NCBI GenBank assembly: GCA_003345555.1
Contig: PRDJ01000010.1
Coordinates: 1 to 64,000, forward strand
Direction: 5' to 3'
Length of the DNA stretch: 64,000 nucleotides
Origin: Candidatus Thorarchaeota archaeon
GTDB taxonomy: Archaea; Asgardarchaeota; Thorarchaeia; Thorarchaeales; Thorarchaeaceae
In this document: in pieces, positions 16,502 to 25,266 of the stretch
Numbering within the stretch: position 1 is the first letter of the stretch
Layout of the letters: every line of letters begins with the position of its first letter
Position numbers and translations under genes: made by a program
The notes under the pieces: generated by a model
The model's database searches: none
Seen by the model: the letters and a program-made list of their open reading frames with translations, nothing else
What the model was told of the DNA's origin: nothing

Positions 16502-16825
16502 ATGGTAAGTGATAAGATTGCTGTCATAGGTGACAGGGACACAGTCATCGGCTTTCGCATGGTCGGAGTCAGTGAGGGTTCGATGCCCAAGTCCCCGGAG
16601 GAGACTCGAAGAAAGCTGCTTGAGTACTTCAGAAATCCACGAATGGGATTAATCCTCATTACTGAGCGCCTCGCGTCGACAGTGGAAGACACGATCATTG
16701 AGCTGTCTCAGGCTCCAGTGCCTGTTATCTTACTCATTCCAGATAGACTGGGATCCACAGGCACGCACGAGACTGTATTGAAAGAGCTGATACGCAGGGC
16801 CGTTGGTGTTGAGATTAATGTCTGA
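16502..16825 (+). CDS. atpF: A-type ATPase subunit F
   Basis: 107 residues. It has the F-subunit pattern: KIAVIGDRDTVIGFRMVGV at the start, then a helix with ETRRKLLEYF, GLILITERLASTVEDTI, and VILLIPDRLGSTG. Subunit F is part of the central stalk that couples ATP synthesis to rotation. It directly precedes subunit A, as in most archaeal operons (E-C-F-A-B-D), but the other stalk subunits are not here. Confidence 0.9.
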   Translation: MVSDKIAVIGDRDTVIGFRMVGVSEGSMPKSPEETRRKLLEYFRNPRMGLILITERLASTVEDTIIELSQAPVPVILLIPDRLGSTGTHETVLKELIRRAVGVEINV

Positions 16826-16852
16826 TAATTCTGTATGAGGGATCTACCTACA

Positions 16853-18658
16853 ATGACCCAAAAAGCTGGACGAATTGAGAGCATTGCCGGACCAGTCGTA
16901 AGATGCAGCGGAATCCACAATATTCGGATGTACGAGGTTGTACGTGTAGGTAATGAGAAGCTGATTGGCGAAGTTATCGAAGTGGGCGAGCACGAATTCA
17001 CAGCTCAAGTCTATGAAGAGACTTCCGGTTTGGCCCCCGCAGAACCCGTGATTTCTACGGGAGACGCACTATCCGTGGAACTTGGTCCGGGTTTGTTGGG
17101 CTCTATCTATGACGGTATTCAAAGACCTTTGCCCGAACTGCGTTCTATGTCAGGAGACTTCATCACTAGAGGCCTTACGGTGGAAGGCTTAGATAAGAAG
17201 AAGAAGTGGCCCTTTGTTCCCGTCATCAAGGTCGGCAGTCATGTTGTACCTGGTGATATCATCGGCGAAGTCGCTGAGACTGGCATAATCACTTCCAAGG
17301 TTATGATTCCTATTAGTGTCGAAGGCGAGATTGTAAGCATTGTTCCCAAGGGTGAGTACTCAGTCGTCGATACTGTATGCAGCGTGAAGGATGGATATGG
17401 AGACGTACACGACGTGGTGATGATGCAGAGGACACCCGTCCGAACCGGTCGCCCATTCAAAGAACGAATTGCCATGGACACACCTCTCATTAGTGGACAG
17501 CGTGTAATTGATACATTCATGCCTCAGGCCAAAGGAGGCACGGGGGCAATCCCGGGCGGGTTTGGGACTGGAAAGACCGTCACACTTCACCAGTTTGCAA
17601 AATGGGCCGATGCTCAAGTCATTGTGTACGTTGGTTGTGGAGAACGCGGCAATGAAATGACAGAGGCTCTCGAGGAGTGGCCAAAGCTGAAAGACCCAAA
17701 GTCTGGTCGCCCCCTGATGGAACGGACCGTCCTGATTGCAAACACATCAAACATGCCAGTCGCAGCACGAGAGGCTTCTATATACGTGGCAGCAACAATC
17801 GCGGAATACTTCAGAGATCAGGGTTATGACGTTGCCCTCATGGCAGATTCTACTTCTCGTTGGGCAGAAGCACTTCGTGAAATATCAGGCAGACTGGGTC
17901 AGTTGCCGTCCGAAGAGGGATACCCTGCCTATCTTGGCTCGCGCCTTGCACAGTTCTATGAGCGTGGAGGGAGAGTGAAGACGCTTGGCTCTGGAGAAAG
18001 GCTTGGGTCGGTGACGATGTGTGGTGCGGTTTCGCCGCCGGGTGGGGACTTCTCTGAACCGGTTACACAAGCAACTCTACGCATTGTGAAGGTCTTCTGG
18101 GCCCTAGACAAGGACCTTGCCGCTCGAAGATTCTTCCCTGCCATTAACACGCTTACGAGCTACTCGCTGTATCACGGCAACTTGGAGAAATGGGACAGAG
18201 AGAACCTCGGGCCAGATTGGCCAGAGCTCGTCGCTGAAGCGACGGCGCTGCTTCAGAAGGACAACGAACTGCGTGAGATAGTCCAGCTTGTCGGTCCTGA
18301 TGCGCTTCCTGAATCGGAGCGTGCAGTCCTCGAGGCCGCGAGGATGATTAAGGAAGACTTCCTAACTCAGAGTGCAGTACACGAAATTGACACCTATTGC
18401 CCCATAGGCAAAACCTACCGTATGCTTCGCATTATCGTAATATTCTCACGCAAGATGGCCGAAGCCGTCAAGATGGGCGTGCATGTTCGAAGGATTCTCG
18501 AGTTCAGTGTGCTGGATAATATAGCCCGCATGAAGATTGCGCCTTGGGACACCTACAACAAGACGATGGACACTATCGAGAGCAAGATGGAACGAGAGTT
18601 TGAGGCTCTGTTCAAAGAGATGTCCGCCACAGGTGCGCCATTACCTGCAGCATCATGA
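16853..18658 (+). CDS. atpA: A-type ATPase catalytic subunit A
   Basis: 601 residues from the ATG at 16853 (an in-frame ATG at 16835 would add six residues and has no better ribosome site). Catalytic nucleotide-binding subunit of the A1 head. Visible: N-terminal barrel AGRIESIAGPVVRC, P-loop [47 protein letters not shown], and SPPGGDFSEPVTQ. The length is as expected and no intein is present. It follows atpF by 27 bases. Confidence 0.97.
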   Translation: MTQKAGRIESIAGPVVRCSGIHNIRMYEVVRVGNEKLIGEVIEVGEHEFTAQVYEETSGLAPAEPVISTGDALSVELGPGLLGSIYDGIQRPLPELRSMSGDFITRGLTVEGLDKKKKWPFVPVIKVGSHVVPGDIIGEVAETGIITSKVMIPISVEGEIVSIVPKGEYSVVDTVCSVKDGYGDVHDVVMMQRTPVRTGRPFKERIAMDTPLISGQRVIDTFMPQAKGGTGAIPGGFGTGKTVTLHQFAKWADAQVIVYVGCGERGNEMTEALEEWPKLKDPKSGRPLMERTVLIANTSNMPVAAREASIYVAATIAEYFRDQGYDVALMADSTSRWAEALREISGRLGQLPSEEGYPAYLGSRLAQFYERGGRVKTLGSGERLGSVTMCGAVSPPGGDFSEPVTQATLRIVKVFWALDKDLAARRFFPAINTLTSYSLYHGNLEKWDRENLGPDWPELVAEATALLQKDNELREIVQLVGPDALPESERAVLEAARMIKEDFLTQSAVHEIDTYCPIGKTYRMLRIIVIFSRKMAEAVKMGVHVRRILEFSVLDNIARMKIAPWDTYNKTMDTIESKMEREFEALFKEMSATGAPLPAAS

Positions 18659-18725
18659 TGAGATCTATCCGATTGCTTGCTTTGGAGTGGTATTTATCAC
18701 GTAACGAGACAAGCAAATCGTTGAC

Positions 18726-19277
18726 ATGAGTCGCTTGGATGAATTGCTGAGCCTTGAGGAAGAGATACGGCAGTGCAGAAGATGTCCTCTTTACAGGACC
18801 CGCAAGAATGCAGTTCCAGGTGAAGGAGCCGCGGAGCCACGGATTATGTTCGTGGGCGAGGCCCCCGGCGCCAGTGAAGATGAATCCGGTAGGCCATTCG
18901 TGGGCAGGTCGGGTGAATTGCTCACCGAGCTAATCGTCGGACTAGGTCTTTCAAGGAATGAAGTATTCATTACTTCAATTCTGAAGTCGCGCCCCCCGAA
19001 CAATCGATCTCCCAATCGGGCGGAGATTGACGCTTGCCTCCCATATCTCAGGCGCCAGTTCGAGATACTGAATCCAAGAATCGTAGTTCTCTTGGGGAAT
19101 ATCGCGGTTTCAGCGGTCATAGGTCATTGGAAGGTATCCGAGTGTCATGGTCGTTCATATGATACAGAAGGCAGGATCTTCTTCATGACGTATCATCCCG
19201 CCGCTGCACTACGATTTCCCAGAATCAAAGAAACGATGAATGGAGACTTCAAGGTTCTTCGAAGTATGCTGGGCTAA
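18726..19277 (+). CDS. Family 4 uracil-DNA glycosylase with altered Fe-S ligand
   Basis: 183 residues. It removes uracil from DNA. Motifs: CRRC (Cys17, Cys20), active-site FVGEAPGASEDESGRPFVGR, KSRPPNNR and the helix-cap TYHPAA. In family 4 enzymes four Cys ligate a [4Fe-4S] cluster; here the third, normally in K-C-RPP, is Ser88 (TCG at 18987-18989), while Cys104 is kept. A TATA-like GTATTTATCA at about 18692-18701 makes a near-leaderless transcript likely. It stands between the A-ATPase A and B subunits, an unusual place for it. Confidence 0.92.
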   Translation: MSRLDELLSLEEEIRQCRRCPLYRTRKNAVPGEGAAEPRIMFVGEAPGASEDESGRPFVGRSGELLTELIVGLGLSRNEVFITSILKSRPPNNRSPNRAEIDACLPYLRRQFEILNPRIVVLLGNIAVSAVIGHWKVSECHGRSYDTEGRIFFMTYHPAAALRFPRIKETMNGDFKVLRSMLG

Positions 19278-19312
19278 GTGGCAGTTATATTCATTCAAGA
19301 GCACCTCCTAAC

Positions 19313-19834
19313 GTGAGTGACTGGAGTATTCTCTTGGTAACCATTCTCCCTTTGCAGGCTCTCCCAGCTGGTCCAAGTTTCCCAACTTGGGCGGCCATCA
19401 TGGAGAAAATTCTCAGTGGACTGTACGGATTTGCAGTAAGAGGATATCTTCTATTCGTCTTATTGGGTTTCATCATTTTCATGACGGGCCTCAATGATGG
19501 TCTCGCCAAGGCACTGATCGCATCAGGTATTGTTCTATACATAGGTGGTCCGTATTTCATCGGCATATGTGCAAGGTTGGCGAATATCGAGAACCCGACA
19601 CTTGAGACCGCAACCAGTACATGGGTCAGCGTATTCGGTATGTTCGACAGTGAAATGGTGGCAGTAATCGTCTTTCTAGGCGACATCCTCTTCGCCATTT
19701 GCCTGCTTTCAGGCGCAATACTCTATCTCACACCATCATCGAACGACCTTAGGGCAAAGGGGCATTCGCTTACGGTGAGAGCATTGATGCTAGCGCCGGT
19801 TCTTGTTTTCTTCAATGTCTCTCCATGGATTTGA
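19313..19834 (+). CDS. Small membrane protein, unknown, four TM helices
   Basis: 173 residues with GTG start; a TATA-like GTTATATTC about 26 bases upstream suggests a leaderless message. Hydrophobic segments near residues 5-20, 45-62 (YLLFVLLGFIIFMTGL), 68-85, 115-135 (MVAVIVFLGDILFAICLL) and 155-172. The end, ILYLTPSSNDLRAKGHSLTVRALMLAPVLVFF, has the same layout as the C-terminus of the small protein at 62964-63215 (ILWFT..QSKGKALVLSGVLLAVVVQYF), so they may be distant relatives. Function unknown. Confidence 0.7.
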   Translation: MSDWSILLVTILPLQALPAGPSFPTWAAIMEKILSGLYGFAVRGYLLFVLLGFIIFMTGLNDGLAKALIASGIVLYIGGPYFIGICARLANIENPTLETATSTWVSVFGMFDSEMVAVIVFLGDILFAICLLSGAILYLTPSSNDLRAKGHSLTVRALMLAPVLVFFNVSPWI

Positions 19835-19899
19835 GTGTCGTGCCTGACGTAACTCTTAAATGAAGGCCACCCACGGTCCTTTTGAAGGACCCGGCCTGG

Positions 19900-21312
19900 A
19901 TGGTCTCGCTGATGGCAAAGAAATCAGTCATTGAATACCGCACAGTCTCTGATGTTAGCGGACCGCTTCTTATTGTAGAGAATACTCACAACGTTAGCTA
20001 CAACGAGGTCGTAAGAATTAGGTCACCCTCGGGAGAACTCCTGACAGGAACCGTGTTGGAGACGGGTCATGGAAGAGCAGTCATACAGGTCTTTGAAGGC
20101 ACAAGCGGGCTCGATGTGGACGTCACATCGGTGCGATTTACGGGCGAGACTCTGAAGCTCCCGGTATCAACTGAGATTCTCGGTCGCGTTCTCGACGGGT
20201 CGGGAAATCCACTCGACAAAGGTCCCCTGCTGACTGCTGAAGATCATTGGGACATAAACGGGTCGCCAATCAATCCATATGCCCGACAGTATCCCCATCA
20301 GCCCATCCAGACGGGCTTGTCTGTGATTGACGGCCTCAACACCCTGATTCGAGGGCAAAAGCTGCCCATCTTTTCGGGTTCCGGCCTTCCGCACAACAGA
20401 ATTGCAGCTCAGATTGTCAGGCAGGCAAGGATTCCCGGTGAAGAAGGCCAGTTCGCCATTGTGTTTGCAGCCATGGGAATCACGGCCACAGAAGCACAGT
20501 ACTTCATGAAATCTTTCGAGGAGACTGGTGCGCTCGAGCATACTACTATGTTCCTTAACCTCGCCAATGACCCGGCAATCGAACGCATAATCACGCCACG
20601 TGCAGCCCTCACTGCAGCAGAGTACCTAGCATACCAATCAGACATGCATGTTCTGGTAATCCTCACCGACATGACGAATTATGCTGAGGCTCTGCGTGAA
20701 ATCAGTGCAGCAAGATCGGAGGTCCCCGGGCGTCGCGGCTACCCCGGCTATCTGTACACAGACTTGAGCTTGATTTACGAACGAGCGGGACGTATTCATG
20801 GCAGAAAGGGAACAATCACACAGATGCCCATTCTATCGATGCCCCAAGACGACATGACTCACCCAATCCCTGATCTTTCGGGGTACATCACTGAAGGACA
20901 GCTTCCTCTCAGCAGGAGTCTTCACAGACGGGGCATATATCCACCCATAGACCCTGGCCCCTCACTAAGTCGACTGATGAAAGAGGGCATAGGAGAGGGC
21001 ATGACGCGTTTCGATCATAAGGAGATACAGGCACAGCTATACTACGGGTACTCCGAAGGTCGTGACCTCAGGGACCTTGTTGCGGTTGTCGGTTCAGAGG
21101 CCTTGACGGAGCGAGATCAGAAATACCTGAAGTTCGCTGACAAATTCGAACAGCAATTCATCAACCAAGGCGAGTTTGAGGACCGGTCGTTTGAACAGAC
21201 TCTTGACCTCGGATGGACTTTGCTCAGCGATTTTCCAGAGAGGGAGCTCAAGAGATGTGATCCCGAGACCATCTTGTGGGCCAAAAAGAAAGGTGTGTAC
21301 AAACCGAGCTGA
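19900..21312 (+). CDS. atpB: A-type ATPase regulatory subunit B
   Basis: 470 residues from an ATG at 19900 with AAGGA ten bases upstream; TTG at 19882 and ATG at 19912 ([10 protein letters not shown]) are alternatives. Non-catalytic head subunit: [20 protein letters not shown], degenerate P-loop [14 protein letters not shown], and SIYERAGR-like [25 protein letters not shown]-like CTCTTAAATG at about 19852-19861 gives it its own promoter. It is separated from subunits F and A by a glycosylase gene and a membrane protein gene, and no subunit D follows, so the ATPase genes are split. Confidence 0.96.
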   Translation: MVSLMAKKSVIEYRTVSDVSGPLLIVENTHNVSYNEVVRIRSPSGELLTGTVLETGHGRAVIQVFEGTSGLDVDVTSVRFTGETLKLPVSTEILGRVLDGSGNPLDKGPLLTAEDHWDINGSPINPYARQYPHQPIQTGLSVIDGLNTLIRGQKLPIFSGSGLPHNRIAAQIVRQARIPGEEGQFAIVFAAMGITATEAQYFMKSFEETGALEHTTMFLNLANDPAIERIITPRAALTAAEYLAYQSDMHVLVILTDMTNYAEALREISAARSEVPGRRGYPGYLYTDLSLIYERAGRIHGRKGTITQMPILSMPQDDMTHPIPDLSGYITEGQLPLSRSLHRRGIYPPIDPGPSLSRLMKEGIGEGMTRFDHKEIQAQLYYGYSEGRDLRDLVAVVGSEALTERDQKYLKFADKFEQQFINQGEFEDRSFEQTLDLGWTLLSDFPERELKRCDPETILWAKKKGVYKPS

Positions 21313-21352
21313 TACGTTGCGACAGCGTCACCGCCTCGTCGGCAGTCGCGTC

Positions 21353-21715
21353 TCACTTGACGCCATAACGAAGATAGTGGTCTCTTTCTTTCTTCGCTCC
21401 GAAGCTTCTGAGGCCCTCTTCTTTGAGCTGCCTCCTCATGGTCTTGGCTTGGGTTTCAGTTAGTTCCCTGCGCTTAACCATGAACTCGATTATTTCTAGT
21501 GCCTCGGATTCAGTATCGCATCGTCGAATGAAGTCGACGACATCCGGTAAGAATGTCTCCTCACGACCTTCAGATGCAGACTCCTCAGAATCTGTAGATT
21601 CGGACTCCTCAGATACAGTCCTTATGCCGCCCACTCTGAATGTCTTGGTCTTTCCTTCCTCAAGTTCGTCCCTCAAGGCCGGAAATTCATTACCAAGCAC
21701 CCTTTTCTTAGCCAT
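21353..21715 (-). CDS. DUF2095 family protein
   Basis: 120 residues from an ATG with GGTGA six bases upstream. N-terminal EFPALRDELEEGKTKTFRV, an acidic Ser/Glu-rich linker at about residues 35-55, then the conserved end: FLPDVVDFIRRCDTESEALEIIEF, KRRELTETQAKTMRRQLKE and LRSFGAKK. I recognise the C-terminal pattern from archaeal DUF2095 proteins of unknown function. It converges with atpB. Confidence 0.8.
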   Translation of the reverse strand: MAKKRVLGNEFPALRDELEEGKTKTFRVGGIRTVSEESESTDSEESASEGREETFLPDVVDFIRRCDTESEALEIIEFMVKRRELTETQAKTMRRQLKEEGLRSFGAKKERDHYLRYGVK

Positions 21716-21819
21716 GGTCTTTCACCGGGCCATCGACATGCAATCAGTTGTACTATTATGAACCATCCGAAATATGCCTTATGAAGATTAGGCTGACGGC
21801 TCTTGCCGAATTCAAGCGA

Positions 21820-23346
21820 TTAGCTCTTGATGAAGGCCCACGGAAGGTCTCCCTGTTGGCCCCTCTGTTCATTGGCCATAGATAACAACGGTATTCCCGA
21901 GTCCCTCTGTGCCTTCCGCCATCCTCCATAACCCGGATGTCTAGCTGCTATGAGGATAGCTTTTCCTAAGGACCTGTCACCTATCGAAAGTGCTGCCTGA
22001 ATCCGCGCATTCCTCGGATCTAATGGTTCAACATACGCATGTGGGACTCCATGGAGGCCTTTCTCTATGATTCTAACCCTGGATCGGATGACCTCAATTG
22101 GTGCTTGCGCCTCGCGTTCCCACTTCGTCTGAGCTTTCGGCACGAAGGGATTCACACTGACCGTAATTCGCATGCTTGCCAGCTTGCCGAGGCGGCTCAC
22201 AAGCATTGGAATAGCAGCAACGTCCTGTTCACTCTCTCCTGGTAGTCCGATTATGAAATAGAGCTTCAGTGCGTTGAATCCAGACTCGGCAGCTAGTTTC
22301 ACTGTGTGCTCGATATCTTCGTCGGATAGTGCTTTTCCGGTGCTGCGTCTGAGCTCAGGTGAGCCGGTTTCGGGAGCAATCGTAAGAGTCCGCTGTTCCC
22401 CTTTTGCCAATGAGGAGAGGAAACCTTTCGACACCGAGTCAGCTCTTAGTGAGGGCACTGAGAGTTGGTAACCTTGGTCCACAATCCAAGCGGCGAGTTC
22501 TTCGAAGCCCTCAGAGCTGCCCAAGGAAGAGGAAATCAAGGAGACCTTGTGCACAGGAGTTTCGGCCAATCCCTTCGTAATGATTTCCTCAAGTCGATTC
22601 AATGATCTTGTTCTCCAAGGACGGCAGACATGACCGACCAAGCAGAACTTGCACGAATGACCACATCCTCTCGTCGCTTCGACCAGAAGAGACTTTCCGA
22701 ACACCGGCTCAAGTTTGTCGCCTTCTGCAACCTCAGGCACAATCTGCGCTGTAGGATGGAAAAGCGCATCCAAGTCGCTTATGATCAGTCTGCGCACTTC
22801 GGACGGCATGGCTCTTGGCACATATAGTCCGTCCGTCTGCGCCAACTGTTCGAGAGCTGCTGTCCGTGAGTCTGTTCCAGCCACGGAATCAATGATCTTG
22901 TGTATGACTATATCCCCCTCCCCGATAGCAAATGCATCGACAAAGTCGACGTATGGCTCGGGGTTGGAGCTTGGAACGGGCCCCCCTACAAGCACAATTG
23001 GGTCTGATTCTGATCTATCTGCTGCAAGAGCCGGAATGCCTCCCAGCTCGAGCATCTGAATCAGGTTGACTATATCTTCTTCATACGTAAGTGAAAAGCC
23101 CACAACCTGGTTGTCCTTCAGTGGTCTGCTGCTTTCCATCGAATGGCATGGAGAAGGCACATCATACCTGAAGTAGCGTTCACATGATGTATCCTTCCTG
23201 TCGTTTAGAATGGAGTAGAACAAGTGCGTTGCGAGGCTGGTCATCCCGGTCCGGTAGGTTGACGGATACGCATATCCGAATAGCACCTCTACTTTTCTTG
23301 CGTCCTTCCGAACGACATTGAATTCCCTAATCTTCGAGGCACGCAC
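21820..23346 (-). CDS. B12-binding-type radical SAM protein
   Basis: 508 residues, GTG start. N-terminal part resembles the cobalamin-type domain (VVGFSLTYEEDIVNLIQMLE, GGPVPSSNPEPYVDFVDAF with GEGD), then the cluster motif CGHSCKFC with EATRG before it, and conserved ITIAPETGS and FIIGLPGES. This order is typical of archaeal COG1032 proteins of unassigned substrate. The 3' neighbour upstream is glmU (23357), 10 bases away, so the two are an operon; a link to sugar-nucleotide or lipid modification is a guess. Confidence 0.88.
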   Translation of the reverse strand: MRASKIREFNVVRKDARKVEVLFGYAYPSTYRTGMTSLATHLFYSILNDRKDTSCERYFRYDVPSPCHSMESSRPLKDNQVVGFSLTYEEDIVNLIQMLELGGIPALAADRSESDPIVLVGGPVPSSNPEPYVDFVDAFAIGEGDIVIHKIIDSVAGTDSRTAALEQLAQTDGLYVPRAMPSEVRRLIISDLDALFHPTAQIVPEVAEGDKLEPVFGKSLLVEATRGCGHSCKFCLVGHVCRPWRTRSLNRLEEIITKGLAETPVHKVSLISSSLGSSEGFEELAAWIVDQGYQLSVPSLRADSVSKGFLSSLAKGEQRTLTIAPETGSPELRRSTGKALSDEDIEHTVKLAAESGFNALKLYFIIGLPGESEQDVAAIPMLVSRLGKLASMRITVSVNPFVPKAQTKWEREAQAPIEVIRSRVRIIEKGLHGVPHAYVEPLDPRNARIQAALSIGDRSLGKAILIAARHPGYGGWRKAQRDSGIPLLSMANEQRGQQGDLPWAFIKS

Positions 23347-23356
23347 AGTGCAGTCC

Positions 23357-24643
23357 TCAATTCTCTGGATTCAGATGGATGATTCTCTTAGGCTCCTCAG
23401 CAATCACTAGAACCCCCGGTGGAATGTCTCGGTCAACAATGACACCAATACCTGTGCGAGCATCTTGATGGAGTACAACACCAGGACTGAGGAGAGTGCC
23501 AATTCCAGTCTTCACATTGTCTCCGATGACAGCACCCATCTTGCGGAGGCCGGAGCTAAGTCTCTGGTTCTTGACCGTGACTCGGACTGGCTGGTCATCG
23601 TGCCGCAGATTGGCGGTGATTGTTCCCGCGCCGAAGTTCGACTTGCGGCCTATGATACTGTCGCCGACGTAAGACAGATGTCCAATATGAGTATCGTCCA
23701 TTATTATGCTGTTCTTGATTTCGACAGCGTTTCCGATTCTCACTCCATGCGAAAGAGATGTACTTGCACGAATGTAGCAATTGGGCCCCACCACGCAACC
23801 CGATCCAACGAATGCCGGGCCTTCGATATAGGCTCCACTCTTGATAGTCGCACCTCTCTCAACAATAACGTTTCCTTTGATTACAGCGCCATTCTCAACA
23901 TCGCCCTCGATTTTCCTTACGGCAGCATTTAGTACAAGCTGATTGCCCTTTAGAAGGTCCCAGGGCTTACCGACATCTAGCCACCAAGAGGGCAGGCGAT
24001 AGGCTCCGACAGTGCCCTGCTTTATCATCATCATTATAGAATCTGTGATTTCGTACTCGCCACGGGGTGATAGCCCGGTCTTGTCGATGGCGTCCCATAG
24101 CTTTGGTCCTGCAACATAAATGCCTGCGTTGACGAGTTTGCTGTTGCTCTGTTCGGGGGTTGGTTTCTCGATCAGGCCCGTTGCTCTATCATGATCTACA
24201 GTTACGACTCCATATGGAGAAGGGTCATCGACTGGGGTCACTGAGAGAATCGTGTCAAATTTCCCTTTGCCATGAAGCGTCATCAAACCCGGGAAGGTAT
24301 CCGGCCCGATCATGACGTCCCCATACATGAGGATTATCGGTTCGTTGTGGGCGAATTCTCGTGCGTGCGCGGCAGCGTGGGCCGTCCCCTTCCGCTCTTT
24401 CTGAAACACATACGAGATTTTCATTGGCGCCCAATCACGAGAGTCAATTACTTTCTGCATTTCCTCTCCATGGTAACCGAGTACAACAAGCGTTTCTCTG
24501 ATTCCTGCGGATCTAAGGCCTCTCAAAGTATGGAATATCAAAGGCTCTCCGGCAACTGGGAGAAGGTGCTTGGCCATATTGGCAGACAATGGCAGCATGC
24601 GCGTGGAATCACCTGCTGCCAGCAAAGCTGCCTTCACTATCAT
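23357..24643 (-). CDS. glmU: Bifunctional sugar-1-P nucleotidyltransferase/acetyltransferase (GlmU type)
   Basis: 428 residues from the ATG at 24643; a TATA element CTTTATCA on the minus strand ends about 25 bases upstream, so the message is near-leaderless and the longer frame to 24721 is not used. N-terminal nucleotidyltransferase signature LAAGDSTRMLPLSANMAKHL with LLPVAGEPL, then a left-handed beta-helix of hexapeptide repeats (VVGPNCYI..., GVRIGNAVEIKNSIIMDDTHIGHL, YVGDSIIGRKSNFGAGTITANL). This layout makes UDP-GlcNAc from glucosamine-1-P, UTP and acetyl-CoA. UDP-GlcNAc is the substrate of the transferase at 47354-48391. First gene of an operon with the radical SAM gene. Confidence 0.92.
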   Translation of the reverse strand: MIVKAALLAAGDSTRMLPLSANMAKHLLPVAGEPLIFHTLRGLRSAGIRETLVVLGYHGEEMQKVIDSRDWAPMKISYVFQKERKGTAHAAAHAREFAHNEPIILMYGDVMIGPDTFPGLMTLHGKGKFDTILSVTPVDDPSPYGVVTVDHDRATGLIEKPTPEQSNSKLVNAGIYVAGPKLWDAIDKTGLSPRGEYEITDSIMMMIKQGTVGAYRLPSWWLDVGKPWDLLKGNQLVLNAAVRKIEGDVENGAVIKGNVIVERGATIKSGAYIEGPAFVGSGCVVGPNCYIRASTSLSHGVRIGNAVEIKNSIIMDDTHIGHLSYVGDSIIGRKSNFGAGTITANLRHDDQPVRVTVKNQRLSSGLRKMGAVIGDNVKTGIGTLLSPGVVLHQDARTGIGVIVDRDIPPGVLVIAEEPKRIIHLNPEN

Positions 24644-24783
24644 AGATGATTCTTGGATTCTGAAGGATGATAAAGAGTTTGCATTGTGCCCAAGGCGGTG
24701 TACAGCTTGGCTTCTGGCCATAGCATCCGGAACTGGGCCACTGGTAGAGGCATAGCAGGCTTCCGCAGGCGCAGACTGAATGG

Positions 24784-24800
24784 CGCCGTCTGTGACGGCG
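24784..24800. promoter_or_regulatory. Palindrome next to the TATA box of a wHTH gene
   Basis: CGCCGTC (24784-24790), TGT, GACGGCG (24794-24800): perfect 7-base arms, 3-base loop. It is 5 bases from a TATA-like TTAATATAG (24806-24814), so it covers the position of the TFB element. It is in the divergent gap between glmU (minus) and the wHTH gene (plus). A regulator operator is the simplest reading, the neighbouring wHTH protein being a candidate. Confidence 0.45.
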
Positions 24801-24902
24801 ATAAGTTAATATAGATTGAAGTATCTAGTGATCCCATAGAGAAAGGAAATCTTAGACCCCTTGAGGTGTGTCTCGGGGTCCTCGATTAGGAGAATGTTCA
24901 CA

Positions 24903-25148
24903 ATGATGACTGACATAGAACTCGCGGAAGAAATCAAGGACATGAAGCTAACAAAGAGTCAGATAATTGTCCTTGACATTCTTAGAAAGACCGGCAGGGG
25001 AGGCGTCACACCAAAGCAGCTCCTAGACAAGGTCTCATTTGCCCCTAGGACTGTCCGGTATGCACTCAGAAAGTTGCTCAAGAAGAATCTGATCAAGCGA
25101 GTACCCTGCTTGCAGGATATGCGGCAGTGGATCTACGTGCCCGCCTAG
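24903..25148 (+). CDS. Winged-helix DNA-binding protein, 81 aa
   Basis: Starts at the ATG at 24903 with AGGAG (24888-24892) ten bases upstream; ATGs at 24894 and 24906 are alternatives. The sequence is a compact MarR/ArsR-type winged helix: SQIIVLDILRKTGRGGVTPKQLL then SFAPRTVRYALRKLLKKNLI (recognition helix TVRYALRKLLKK). No ligand domain or metal cysteines. It might regulate its own promoter and the divergent glmU operon through the palindrome at 24784-24800. A second wHTH gene follows 118 bases later. Confidence 0.8.
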   Translation: MMTDIELAEEIKDMKLTKSQIIVLDILRKTGRGGVTPKQLLDKVSFAPRTVRYALRKLLKKNLIKRVPCLQDMRQWIYVPA

Positions 25149-25183
25149 GTTCAGAGCACTGATCTAGCCCTGTGAAACGTTGC

Positions 25184-25213
25184 TCTAGCACATGAAGCGT
25201 GTCGTGTGTTAGA
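25184..25213. promoter_or_regulatory. Inverted repeat upstream of ArsR-type regulator gene
   Basis: TCTAGCACA (25184-25192) and TGTGTTAGA (25205-25213) are reverse complements with one mismatch, separated by 12 bases. It is about 55 bases before the ATG of the regulator at 25267. It may be its own operator; no other function is evident. Confidence 0.35.
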
Positions 25214-25266
25214 ACCCACATCTGAGCCCACTTGTCGAGCGATTCAAGAACTCAAGGAGGAAGAAA

